Shown here piece after piece: positions 16,607 through 25,821 of a stretch of DNA of 64,000 nt. Below the pieces are notes generated by a model. It ran no database searches, had not been told where the DNA came from, and saw only the letters and a list, made by a program, of their open reading frames with translations. The stretch lies in contig JBJXGR010000089.1 of assembly GCA_046160045.1 (NCBI GenBank), forward strand, positions 10,643 through 74,642. The letters are read 5' to 3'. Both the position numbers and the translations under genes were made by a program. Origin of the DNA: CAZGUX01 sp046160045 (GTDB lineage Bacteria; Acidobacteriota; Terriglobia; Bryobacterales; Bryobacteraceae). Each line of letters begins with the position of its first letter. Within the stretch, counting starts at the first letter, position 1.

Positions 16607-19600
16607 TTGAGCACTACCTCGGATGGGGATATACTCCGTGGCACTGTGTCGCGCTATCGAGTCCGCCACGTGTTGGGCACTGGTGCGCTTGCCCTTTGCT
16701 TTGTTTACCCTGCCGCCGCCGCTGAAGATACGCAAACCGTGCAAGGAAACGGAAAGCTCCGCTTTGAGCGGTCCGCCGCGATCCAGCGCGACGTTTCGCC
16801 GCCGCTGCGGGACATCAAGTACAGACCCCCGAAAAAAGAGAAGCCGCACGAAAAGCCGATGCGGGCGATTCCGCAGGCGGCCCAGGCAGTCGGAGCGCCG
16901 CAGCAGGACACCGCCGTGCAGGCGGCGGCAGCCCCGCTCGTCGCCGCCTCGAACGGCTTGAACCTGATCGGGCTGGGGGCGGGTTTCGTCGGCCCGCAAG
17001 GCGCGTTTGATGTCGAAGTGGTCCCCTCCGATCCCGACGGAGCCGTGGGCGCCAACCAGTATGTTCAGTGGATCAACATTGCATTCGCGGTATTCAACAA
17101 GACAACGGGCGCCGTGTTGTTGGGCCCGATTCCGGGCAATGCGTTGTGGAGCGGCTTTGGCGGCCCCTGCGAGACTTCCAACGACGGCGACCCGATCGTC
17201 AAGTTCGACCGCGCGGCCGGCCGCTGGCTGATGACGCAGTTCGCGATTACAGGCGGTAGCACCTACTATCAATGTGTCGCCGTGTCCACCTCGGCCGACG
17301 CCACCGGCTCTTATAACCGTTACGCGTTCCCGTTCTCGACCATGATCGACTACACGAAGGTCGGTGTGTGGCCGGACGCCTACTATGCCACCTATAACAT
17401 CTTCAACGGAACAGCCTTCCAAGGCGCCAAGGTTTGCGCGTGGGACCGCGCCCAGATGATCGCGGGCGGGCCCGCCACCCAGCAGTGTTTCCAACTCAGT
17501 CCGCAATACGGCGGGGTCCTGCCCGCCGACCTGGACGGCGCGAGCACCGCGCCCCCAGGCGCTCCGAATTACCTGGTGGGGTTCTCCACCGGATCTCTCT
17601 ATCTGTGGAAATACCACGCCGACTTCGTCAACCCGGCCAACTCAACGCTCACCGGCCCAACGACTTTGCCGATCGCCCCCTTCACGAGAGCTTGCGCCAA
17701 TGGTCCTTGCATCCCACAGAAAGGGACGACCCAACGGCTGGACGCCATTTCAGACCGGCTGATGTTCCGCCTGGCCTACCGCCAATTCAGCGATCACGAA
17801 TCGCTGGTGGTCAATCATACGGTTGCCGCCAGCGGGAGGGCCGCCATCCGGTGGTATGAGATCCGCGATCCGGGCGGCACCCCGGTGGTCTTCCAGCAGG
17901 GAACCTATGCTCCCGACAATATCCATCGGTGGTCCGGAAGCATGGGAATCGACAAACTGGGCAACATCGCGATCGGATACAGCGCGTCGAACGGGAGCAT
18001 GAATCCCGCCATTCACTACACGGGAAGAGCTCCAACGGACCCACTCGGCGCCCTCCAGGCCGAGAGCACGATTTACGAGGGTACGGGTTCGCAACTACCG
18101 GTATCAGGCCAATCCCTTGCCCGCTGGGGCGATTACACCGTTCTCAGCGTCGACCCGGTGGACGACTGCACGTTCTGGTACACCAACCAGTACCTCCAGA
18201 CCAACGGCAACTTCAACTGGAGCACGCGCGTCGCGTCGTTCGCGTTTCCGTCGTGCCTGGCAGCTCCGCCGTCGCAGGACTTTGTCCTTACCCAAAGCCC
18301 GGCATCGAGCGCGGTGACGCGCGGGGCAAGCACCGCCTTTGTATCGGGCATTTCGCCGTCGGGAGGATTCAATGGAACCGTGAGCTTCAGCGTCGCGGGC
18401 TTGCCACCTGGGGCCACCGCATCCTTCAGCCCGCCCACGGTAACCGGGTCCGGTTCTTCGGCCATGACCGTCACCGCGGGACCCACGACGCCGCTCGGAA
18501 GCTACGTGCTCACGGTTACAGCGACCAGCGGAAGCCTGAGTCACTCGGCCAACGCGACCCTGTTGGTCTACGTCCCCGCGGTGGCGACGCTGGTCAAGAC
18601 GGACAAGACCACGCAAGGCACCTGGAAGAACGTTTACGGTTCCAACGGATACACGATCGCCGGCGATGCCACCAGCTATCCCGCGTACGCCCAGGTCGCC
18701 TTCAGCGGCCAGAGTGGGTACACCTGGGCAGGGTCGACGACTGACGTCCGCGCGCTCGAAAAGGCCTCGACGACCGGCCGTGTCGCGGCCACCTGGTACA
18801 GTTCGTCGAGCTACACGATCGCCGTGAATCTCATCGATGGCGCGCCGCACCAGGTATCGTTGTACTGTCTGGACTTCGACAATTTCAACCGGAACCAAAG
18901 GATCGAACTGTTCGACGCCGTGACGAATACCCTGGTCGACACGCGGACGGTTTCGGGGTTCAGCGCCGGCCATTGGCTGGTGTGGAACGTCAGCGGCCAC
19001 GTCCTGATCCGGGTCACCAACCTGGGCGGCATCAACAGCGCGGTCAGCGGGCTGTTCTTCGACCCTCCGGCGCCCTCGGATTTCTCCCTCGGCATCACGC
19101 CCACCACCCAGACCACCGGGCAGGCCACCACGACCAACTACACGCTGACGGTGACTCCGTCGGCCGGATTTGGCGGCACGGTGAACTTCAGCGCCAGTGG
19201 GTTACCGTTGGGCGCGGGCGTGAGTTTCAGTCCCACATCGGTCGCCGGATCCGGGTCTTCTACCATGACGGCAGTCGTCGGACCGGCTACGCCGGGAGGC
19301 ACGTACCCGCTGACCATCACGGGCACCTCGGGTACGCTCACCCGGACGGCGACCGCGAACCTAGTGGTGACGGCGCAGGTGCCGGCCGCGGCCGCCTTCC
19401 TGAAGACCGATACGACCACGCAGGGCACCTGGAAAGGAGTCTACGGAGCGCAGGGATACGCGATTGCCGGCGACGCCACCAACTACCCGCCCTACGCCCT
19501 GGTCACTTTCACGGGTCAGACGCCGGCGACCTGGACCGCCTCTACAACGGACGTACGCGCCCTGCAAAAGGCCGCCGCCACCGATCGGATCGCCGCCACA

Positions 19601-22600
19601 TGGGCCACCGGCACGAGTTACACGATCGACGTGAACATGGTCGACGGCCAGTGGCACCAGGTGTCGCTCTATAACCTGGATTGGGACACGACCGCCCGCG
19701 CGCAGACCGTCGACGTTCTCGACCCAGCCACCGGCGCGGTGCTGGATACACGAAGCGTCAACTCCTTCAACGCGGGCAAATGGCTTTCCTGGAACCTCGC
19801 GGGCCGGGTTATCCTTCGCGTTACGCGGACCGGCGGCATCAACGCCACGGTCAGCGGCATCTTCTTCGATGCGCAGGCGCCTCCTGATTTCGGCATTTCC
19901 GCGACGCCCGCTTCACAGAACATCAGTCAAGGCTCGACCGCTGACTACACCGTGGCCGTTTCGGCCATCAGCGGCTTTTCAGGGACCGTCACACTTTCGG
20001 CGAGCAATCTGCCGCCGGGCTCGAGCGCGACTTTCACACCCGCAACCGTGGTTGGCGGCGGTACATCGACGATGCGGCTGACCGCGGGCGCCGCCACCCC
20101 TTACGGAAGCTACAACCTAACCATCACGGGAACCTCCGGCACGGTGACCCGCTCAACCACCGTCGGCGCGCTGGTGGTAGTACCGATTGCGGCTTCGGCT
20201 GCGTACCTGAAGACCGACACCGCAACCCAGGGATCGTGGAAGAACGTGTACGGAGCGCAGGGGTACGCAATTGCGGGCGACGCGACGAACTATCCGGCGG
20301 CCTACGCGCAGGTGACGTTCGCCGGGCAAACCCTGGCCACCTGGGCCTCGACCACGACAGACGTGCGGGCGCTCCAGAAGTCCGCGGCCGCCGACCGGAT
20401 CGCCGCTACGTGGACGTCGGGCACGAGTTATTCGATCGACATCAGCCTGACGGATGGCTTGTGGCACCAGGTGTCGCTCTACAACCTCGACTGGGACACG
20501 ACCAGCCGCATCCAGACCATCGACGTTATCGACGCCTCGAACGGCGCCGTCCTGGATTCCCGAAGCGTGTCGGCGTTCAACGGAGGCAAGTGGCTTGCCT
20601 GGAATCTTTCGGGACACGTCATTCTCCGCATCACGCGGACCAGCGGCCTGAATGCCGTGGCCGGCGGCATCTTCTTCGACGCGCAAGCGCCGCCCGACTT
20701 CGGCCTCGCCGCGACACCGGCATCGCAGAGCGTCAACCGTGGATCGAGCGTGAACTACACCGTGACGGTCACGCCGATCAGCGGATTCACGGGAACCGTG
20801 AATCTCGCGGCCACTGGGCTGCCCGTGGGCGCGACGGCCACCTTCAACCCGCCCGCGGTCGCCGGTTCCGGCACATCCACCTTGCAGATCAGCACAGGTG
20901 CTTCCACGCCGTCAGGCGGCTTCTCGTTCACGGTCACCGGGACTTCGGGGGCCTTGACCCGGTCCACCACCGCCGCGCTCAACGTGATCGTCCCCATCGC
21001 GGCCGGCGCCTCGTTCCTCAAGACCGACACGACGACGCAGGGGACGTGGAAGGGCGTGTATGGCGCCCAGGGCTACGCTTTGGCCGCCGATGCGACGAAC
21101 TATCCGTCCTACGCGCAGGTCACCTTCACCGGGAACACGACGGCCACCTGGGCATCCACGACCACCGACGTCCGCGCACTGCGGAAGGCCGCGACGGCGG
21201 ACCGCATCGCGGCGACCTGGACTTCCGGCACGAGCTATACCATCGACGTCAACCTGACCGATGGCTTGTGGCACCAGGTCTCGCTTTACAATCTCGACTG
21301 GGATACGCCGAACCGCGCGCAGACCATCGATGTGCTCGACGCATCGACCGGCGCGGTGCTCGATACGCGCGGTGTCGCGGCGTTCAACGGCGGCAAGTGG
21401 CTTTCGTGGAATGTGGCGGGGCGCGTCATCTTCCGAATCACCCGAACGGCGGGCCTGAATGCCGTGGTGAGCGGTCTGTTCTTCGATACGCAGGCGCCGC
21501 CGGACTTTGCGATTTCCGCGACGCCGGCGACCCAGAACATCAACCAGGGCGCGAGCGGCGCCTACACCGTCACCGTTACACCGATCAGCGGGTTCACCGG
21601 CGCCGTGAACTTCTCCGTCTCCGGACTGCCGGCGGGCGCATCGGCCACGTTCACACCAACGTCCGTACCCGGTTCCGGCACGTCGACGATGCAGGTGACG
21701 GCCGGGGCGGCCACGCCCACAGGCACATATCCCCTGACGGTCACCGGCGCCTCGGGGACGCTGACCCATTCCACCGCTGTCTCCCTGTTTGTCGCGGTCC
21801 CGGTGTCGACCGCCGCGGCCTTCATCCGGACGGATACCACGACCCAGGGCACCTGGAAGACCGTCTACGGTTCGAATGGATACGCCATCGCGGGCGACGC
21901 CACCAACTATCCGTCCTATGCGCAGGTCGCCTTTACGGGCCAGTCCCTGGCGACGTGGACCTCGTCCACCACGGACGTGCGGGCGCTCCAGAAGTCAGCG
22001 GCCAGCGACCGGATTGCGGCTACCTGGACCTCCGGGAGCAGCTACACGATCGACGTGAACCTGATGGACGGAGCCTGGCACCTGGTGTCGCTTTACAACC
22101 TGGATTGGGACACGACCAATCGCGTGCAAACCATCGACATTCTGGATGCCGTCTCCGGCGCGGTGCTCGACACGCGCAGTGTCTCCGCGTTCAATGGCGG
22201 CAAATGGCTGTCGTGGAACCTGAGCGGGCACGTCCTGATCCGGGTGACGCGCACGGGCGGGATCAACGCCGTCGTGAGCGGGATTTTCTTCGATCCGCCC
22301 GCGCCGCCCGATTTCAATATCTCGGCATCGCCGGCGTCGCAGAGTGTCAATCGAGGCTCGAGCACGAACTACACCGTAACGGTCTCGCCGATCACGGGGT
22401 TCACCGGCACGGTGAACCTGAGCGTGAGCGGCCTGCCTGCAGGGGCCTCGGCTACATTCACTCCGGCGTCGGTGCCCGGCAGCGGCACGTCGACGATGCA
22501 GGTGGTCCTCGACAACACGACCCCGGCAGGAAGCCATACCCTGACGGTCACAGGCACCTCCGGGACATTGGCTCACTCGACGCCGGTCACCATGGTGGTG

Positions 22601-23113
22601 ATGGTCCCGGTCGCCGCCTCGGCCGCTTTCGTGACGACGGATACGGCAACACAGGGGAGTTGGAAGGGTGTGTATGGCGCCGCCGGCTACTCGATCGCGG
22701 GCGACGCGACCAGCTATCCGGCGTTCGCCCAGGTGACCTTCACCGGGCAGTCCCTGGCCACCTGGACTCCGTCGACGCTCGATGTGCGAGCTTTGCAGAA
22801 GGCCGCCCCGACAGCGACCGACCGGATTGCCGCCACCTGGACGTCGGGGACTAGTTACTCGATCGAAGTGAACCTGACCGACGGCAACCCACACAACGTG
22901 GCCCTCTACAATCTGGATTGGGACACGACGGGCCGCGTCCAGACGATCGACATTCTGGACGCGTCCAACGGGACGCTGCTCGACACACGAAGCGTGTCGG
23001 CATTCAACGGCGGCAAGTGGCTGGTGTGGACACTGACCGGCCGGGTGACGATTCGCGTGACCCGAACCGGCGGCATCAACGCGGTGGTCAGTGGGCTGTT
23101 CTTCAACAACTGA
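16607..23113 (+). CDS. very large secreted protein with six Ig-like plus sandwich units
   Basis: A 2168-residue exported protein. After an N-terminal hydrophobic signal (GALALCFVYPAAAA) and a basic, proline-rich linker, residues about 100-550 form a propeller-like domain (DPDGAVGANQYVQW, FDRAAGRWLMTQFA). The rest is six repeats of about 268 residues. Each repeat pairs an Ig-like domain (PPDFxISATPASQ, SGFTGTVNLSVSGLPAGAS) with a second beta domain (TDTTTQGTWKxVYG, VSLYNLDWDT, GGKWLSWNLSG). No C-terminal anchor is visible, so it may be released, possibly by the type II system encoded nearby. Start: the TTG at 16607 is the longest; a GTG at 16646 gives a tighter signal peptide and is equally likely. 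Likely an adhesin or matrix protein, by analogy only. Confidence 0.8.
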   Translation: MSTTSDGDILRGTVSRYRVRHVLGTGALALCFVYPAAAAEDTQTVQGNGKLRFERSAAIQRDVSPPLRDIKYRPPKKEKPHEKPMRAIPQAAQAVGAPQQDTAVQAAAAPLVAASNGLNLIGLGAGFVGPQGAFDVEVVPSDPDGAVGANQYVQWINIAFAVFNKTTGAVLLGPIPGNALWSGFGGPCETSNDGDPIVKFDRAAGRWLMTQFAITGGSTYYQCVAVSTSADATGSYNRYAFPFSTMIDYTKVGVWPDAYYATYNIFNGTAFQGAKVCAWDRAQMIAGGPATQQCFQLSPQYGGVLPADLDGASTAPPGAPNYLVGFSTGSLYLWKYHADFVNPANSTLTGPTTLPIAPFTRACANGPCIPQKGTTQRLDAISDRLMFRLAYRQFSDHESLVVNHTVAASGRAAIRWYEIRDPGGTPVVFQQGTYAPDNIHRWSGSMGIDKLGNIAIGYSASNGSMNPAIHYTGRAPTDPLGALQAESTIYEGTGSQLPVSGQSLARWGDYTVLSVDPVDDCTFWYTNQYLQTNGNFNWSTRVASFAFPSCLAAPPSQDFVLTQSPASSAVTRGASTAFVSGISPSGGFNGTVSFSVAGLPPGATASFSPPTVTGSGSSAMTVTAGPTTPLGSYVLTVTATSGSLSHSANATLLVYVPAVATLVKTDKTTQGTWKNVYGSNGYTIAGDATSYPAYAQVAFSGQSGYTWAGSTTDVRALEKASTTGRVAATWYSSSSYTIAVNLIDGAPHQVSLYCLDFDNFNRNQRIELFDAVTNTLVDTRTVSGFSAGHWLVWNVSGHVLIRVTNLGGINSAVSGLFFDPPAPSDFSLGITPTTQTTGQATTTNYTLTVTPSAGFGGTVNFSASGLPLGAGVSFSPTSVAGSGSSTMTAVVGPATPGGTYPLTITGTSGTLTRTATANLVVTAQVPAAAAFLKTDTTTQGTWKGVYGAQGYAIAGDATNYPPYALVTFTGQTPATWTASTTDVRALQKAAATDRIAATWATGTSYTIDVNMVDGQWHQVSLYNLDWDTTARAQTVDVLDPATGAVLDTRSVNSFNAGKWLSWNLAGRVILRVTRTGGINATVSGIFFDAQAPPDFGISATPASQNISQGSTADYTVAVSAISGFSGTVTLSASNLPPGSSATFTPATVVGGGTSTMRLTAGAATPYGSYNLTITGTSGTVTRSTTVGALVVVPIAASAAYLKTDTATQGSWKNVYGAQGYAIAGDATNYPAAYAQVTFAGQTLATWASTTTDVRALQKSAAADRIAATWTSGTSYSIDISLTDGLWHQVSLYNLDWDTTSRIQTIDVIDASNGAVLDSRSVSAFNGGKWLAWNLSGHVILRITRTSGLNAVAGGIFFDAQAPPDFGLAATPASQSVNRGSSVNYTVTVTPISGFTGTVNLAATGLPVGATATFNPPAVAGSGTSTLQISTGASTPSGGFSFTVTGTSGALTRSTTAALNVIVPIAAGASFLKTDTTTQGTWKGVYGAQGYALAADATNYPSYAQVTFTGNTTATWASTTTDVRALRKAATADRIAATWTSGTSYTIDVNLTDGLWHQVSLYNLDWDTPNRAQTIDVLDASTGAVLDTRGVAAFNGGKWLSWNVAGRVIFRITRTAGLNAVVSGLFFDTQAPPDFAISATPATQNINQGASGAYTVTVTPISGFTGAVNFSVSGLPAGASATFTPTSVPGSGTSTMQVTAGAATPTGTYPLTVTGASGTLTHSTAVSLFVAVPVSTAAAFIRTDTTTQGTWKTVYGSNGYAIAGDATNYPSYAQVAFTGQSLATWTSSTTDVRALQKSAASDRIAATWTSGSSYTIDVNLMDGAWHLVSLYNLDWDTTNRVQTIDILDAVSGAVLDTRSVSAFNGGKWLSWNLSGHVLIRVTRTGGINAVVSGIFFDPPAPPDFNISASPASQSVNRGSSTNYTVTVSPITGFTGTVNLSVSGLPAGASATFTPASVPGSGTSTMQVVLDNTTPAGSHTLTVTGTSGTLAHSTPVTMVVMVPVAASAAFVTTDTATQGSWKGVYGAAGYSIAGDATSYPAFAQVTFTGQSLATWTPSTLDVRALQKAAPTATDRIAATWTSGTSYSIEVNLTDGNPHNVALYNLDWDTTGRVQTIDILDASNGTLLDTRSVSAFNGGKWLVWTLTGRVTIRVTRTGGINAVVSGLFFNN
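18269..23110 (+). repeat. six tandem coding repeats of 801-810 bp
   Basis: The aspartate codon of the PPDF-type motif recurs at 18278, 19079, 19886, 20696, 21503 and 22310, giving periods of 801, 807, 810, 807 and 807 bp. All periods are multiples of three, so the frame is kept. Units three to six look most alike at the DNA level (for example the segment around GTGTCGCTCTACAACCT), which suggests recent duplication or gene conversion; the first unit is the most diverged. Confidence 0.85.
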
Positions 23114-23211
23114 GGGTCTGGACTCGGTGCGAAACCGGCCGGCTACGAAGCTGCGCAGAAATCGAAGAGTACTCTTTGAATAAGCCGACGTGCGGCTGGA
23201 TGACCTTTGCG

Positions 23212-23228
23212 TTGCCTGCGAAAGGCAA
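23212..23228 (-). terminator. weak hairpin after the symporter gene
   Basis: TTGCCT, a five-base loop and AGGCAA form a 6-bp stem just past the end of the minus-strand symporter gene. There is no clear T run. It may help end transcription between the two convergent genes. Confidence 0.25.
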
Positions 23229-23237
23229 ACCCGCCGG

Positions 23238-24854
23238 CTACCGTTGTGGGAAGAACCGCTCGAGCACCGCAGCTTCCGGCTTCGGTGTGACCAGCGAAAT
23301 GGTCCAGAACAGCAAACCGGAAACCAGGGTCATCGGCACCACAGGCATATAGCCGAACACCGCCGTCCCGCTCTGCGTACGAGTGATTACAGGAAGGTCA
23401 CCCATCGTCCAGACGACCTGTGGCGGACCCGACGGGGCGGGAACTACGGCCTGAAGCACGGCCACGGAACCGACGGCAAACAGGGTCCAAAGGGCGACGG
23501 CGAGCGCGCCCCACTTCGTGCTGCCTCGCCAGAACAGGGCACCCACCAACAGAGGCGTCAGCGCGGAGAAGCCCGAGAACGCATACTGTACGGCAAGGTC
23601 GAAGATCCGCGTCGGCGCTTCCAGCGCCACCAGGTAGGCCACCAGCGTGACGCCGACCACAAATGCCCGGCCCGTGTGGACCTGCGCGCTTTCGCCGAAG
23701 CGGGCCTTGCCTCCGTAGAACGCGAAGACATCCTCGGTGAACATCGTCGACAGCGCCAGGATCTGGGAATCGCTGGCCATCACCGCGGCCATGATTCCCG
23801 CGCCCAGAATGCCGGCCAGCCAGACCGGGGCGTATTGGTCGAGCAGGACCAGCAGGACGTCATCGCCGTTCGCCTTCCGGCGGAGATCGGCGCGCTCGGC
23901 CGCGGTCAGATCGGGGCGTCCCAACTGCTGCCGGGCTTCGAGCTTCTTCTCGATCGCCGGGACCTGCCGCGCGCTGTTGGCCGCGACGCCCAGGAACACG
24001 CTCGGCAGCCAGATGGCGAGCATGCAGAGCGGGTACAGCACCACCGTCCGTTTGAACTGCCCCATGCGGCGAGCGGTGAGACAGAAGATGCTGATGTGCG
24101 GGAAGGTGATGGACGAGAGCGGAATGAACGTGTAGCTCAAGAACATCTCGGGCGAGAACCGTTCCCGCGTGAGAAGCGAGCGTGCGCCGGGCGAATCGGC
24201 CAGAGCGCGGATGGCTTGCTCGAATCCGCCCATGCCGTTGCCGATGAGGGCGAAGGCTATCGTGCCGAATGAAAGGAAGAGAATTGTCTGGAAGGTGTTG
24301 ACCCACGCCGTCCCGCGCATGCCGCCGAAGAAGACATAGCTCATCACCACCAGGGCCACCAGCGCGCCACCGGCCCAGTACGGGATCCGCCCGCCGCTGA
24401 TTGCCGCCAGAGCGGTGCCGCCGCCCATCACGCCGATGATGATGTACGGCACCAGCAGGGTCGCCTGGACCACGAAGATCACCGTACCGATGTGTCCGCA
24501 CTGCCAGCGGTCGCGAAACATCTGGACGGGAGTCAGGTAGCCATATTCTTTGCCAAGCGCCCAGATCCGAGTCCCGAACAGATAGAGGGAAAGGGGAATC
24601 ACGAGGGCGGAGGACGAGGCCATCAATCCGTAGGTGACGATGCCGTTCTGGAACGAGAACCCCGAAGATCCCAGGATGGCGAACGCTGTCATGTTGGTGC
24701 CGAACAGCGACAGCAGGAACACCACGGGCCCCAGGGACCGGCCCGCGACGAAGAATTCCTCGGCATTGTCTTTGCGCGGCCTGTGGCGGAACGCGAAGAC
24801 TCCGATATAGACGACCGTGGCCAGGTAGAGGAAAACAATCGTGGTCGAAATCAA
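23238..24854 (-). CDS. sodium:solute symporter family (SSS) transporter
   Basis: A 538-residue inner-membrane transporter with about 13 helices. The N-terminus has AEEFFVAGRSLGPVVFLLSL followed by FGTNMTAFAILGSSGFSF, the family's sodium-site region. The start is a TTG at 24854, chosen because its first bases form a TTGA overlap with the stop of the preceding DUF3311 gene, so the two are translationally coupled; AAGGATC lies upstream. A longer reading would add only basic, non-family sequence. The substrate is unknown. DUF3311 next to an SSS gene is a common arrangement in bacteria. Confidence 0.88.
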   Translation of the reverse strand: MISTTIVFLYLATVVYIGVFAFRHRPRKDNAEEFFVAGRSLGPVVFLLSLFGTNMTAFAILGSSGFSFQNGIVTYGLMASSSALVIPLSLYLFGTRIWALGKEYGYLTPVQMFRDRWQCGHIGTVIFVVQATLLVPYIIIGVMGGGTALAAISGGRIPYWAGGALVALVVMSYVFFGGMRGTAWVNTFQTILFLSFGTIAFALIGNGMGGFEQAIRALADSPGARSLLTRERFSPEMFLSYTFIPLSSITFPHISIFCLTARRMGQFKRTVVLYPLCMLAIWLPSVFLGVAANSARQVPAIEKKLEARQQLGRPDLTAAERADLRRKANGDDVLLVLLDQYAPVWLAGILGAGIMAAVMASDSQILALSTMFTEDVFAFYGGKARFGESAQVHTGRAFVVGVTLVAYLVALEAPTRIFDLAVQYAFSGFSALTPLLVGALFWRGSTKWGALAVALWTLFAVGSVAVLQAVVPAPSGPPQVVWTMGDLPVITRTQSGTAVFGYMPVVPMTLVSGLLFWTISLVTPKPEAAVLERFFPQR

Positions 24855-25096
24855 GCCGAGGGATCCTTGGGATTGGCGGCGAGGCGGCGGTCGACCTCTT
24901 CTTCGAGCCACGCGGGCCAGGCGTATCTCACCAGAACCGCCATCAGCACAGAAGCCGCCAGTGTGTACATCACGTGATAGAACAGGCCGATGGGCAGAAA
25001 GCCGAAGTACAGGGGTTCAGCTTTCGTCCAATTCCACCAGTCCTGGTGGGCAATGTAGACGAAGATGACGAGCACTGTCAGAGATACACGTTTCAT
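24851..25096 (-). CDS. DUF3311-type small membrane protein
   Basis: An 81-residue protein with two hydrophobic helices (SLTVLVIFVYIA and LFYHVMYTLAASVLMAVLV) and the family core EPLYFGFLPIGLFYH between them. It ends in a charged cytoplasmic tail (EEEVDRRLAANPKD). Proteins of this type are encoded beside sodium:solute symporters and are thought to be small transporter subunits or assembly partners. Its stop overlaps the TTG start of the symporter gene by three bases. Start ATG at 25096. Confidence 0.8.
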   Translation of the reverse strand: MKRVSLTVLVIFVYIAHQDWWNWTKAEPLYFGFLPIGLFYHVMYTLAASVLMAVLVRYAWPAWLEEEVDRRLAANPKDPSA

Positions 25097-25186
25097 GGCA
25101 ACGATCCTATGAGTGTATCGGATCGGGCCCGAGCCGTCTGCAAACAGCAGCGGCAGTTCGCGCCGGATGCGACAATAAGGAACGAC

Positions 25187-25816
25187 ATGCCGGCCGTCGC
25201 CTCACCACCGGAACAGCGGGTCCTGCTGCAGAACACGAGTTGGGAGACCTACGAGCGTCTGCTCGCCGAGAACGTGAACCAACTGGGGACGCGCTTCTTT
25301 TATGACAGGGGGTGCCTGGAAATCATGGTCGTTTCCTCGGGGCACGAAACACCGAATCGAACGTTGGCCGCCTTGGCGGAAGCGGTTGCCGTGGAAACCG
25401 GCAAGGACCTTTTTCGAACCGGTTCGACTACCTTCAAGCGGAAAGATCTCGAGAAAGGATTTGAGCCGGATTCGAGCTTTTACCAGCGCGATATCGCATT
25501 GGTCCGGGGCCGCGACGAAATCGATCTGGAAACCGACCCGGCGCCTGAGTTAGTCATTGAGGTAGACATTACTTCGTCATCGCTGGCCCGCTTTCCGATT
25601 TTCGCGGCGGTGGGCGTTCTCGAGGTCTGGCGCTTTGACGGAAGCAGGGTGGCCATGTTCCGGCTCGAAGGGACACATTACCGGGAAGTCGACACGAGCA
25701 TTGTCCTACCCCCGTTGACAGCGACGATGGCTACTTTTTTCCTGGAAGCGAGTCGGCGTCAGAGCCTGATCGAGTGGTTGCGCTCTGTCCAGGAGTGGGT
25801 GCGCGCCAATCGTTAG
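25187..25816 (+). CDS. Uma2 family (DUF820) nuclease-like protein
   Basis: A 209-residue protein of the Uma2/DUF820 family, a restriction-endonuclease-like fold that is common in Cyanobacteria and Acidobacteria and mostly uncharacterised. Visible core: SWETYERLLAEN at the N-terminus, FEPDSSFY (the family PD), PELVIEVDITSSS (the E-x-V strand) and GVLEVWRFDG. The usual Lys after the E-x-V strand is not obvious, so activity is uncertain. The ATG at 25187 is preceded by AAGGA with five bases between, which decides the start. It ends five bases before the PduS-like gene, though a functional link is unlikely. Confidence 0.8.
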   Translation: MPAVASPPEQRVLLQNTSWETYERLLAENVNQLGTRFFYDRGCLEIMVVSSGHETPNRTLAALAEAVAVETGKDLFRTGSTTFKRKDLEKGFEPDSSFYQRDIALVRGRDEIDLETDPAPELVIEVDITSSSLARFPIFAAVGVLEVWRFDGSRVAMFRLEGTHYREVDTSIVLPPLTATMATFFLEASRRQSLIEWLRSVQEWVRANR

Positions 25817-25821
25817 ACCTC

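Noticed and set aside
16415..17617. Minus-strand frame of 400 codons over the start of the giant surface-protein gene
   Set aside because: Antisense shadow. Only its final codons, outside the giant gene, are real: they are part of the symporter remnant.
20236..22854. Plus-strand frame of 872 codons inside the giant surface-protein gene
   Set aside because: It is an alternative frame over the tandem repeats; its own protein is Arg/His/Gly-rich and repeats only because the real gene does.
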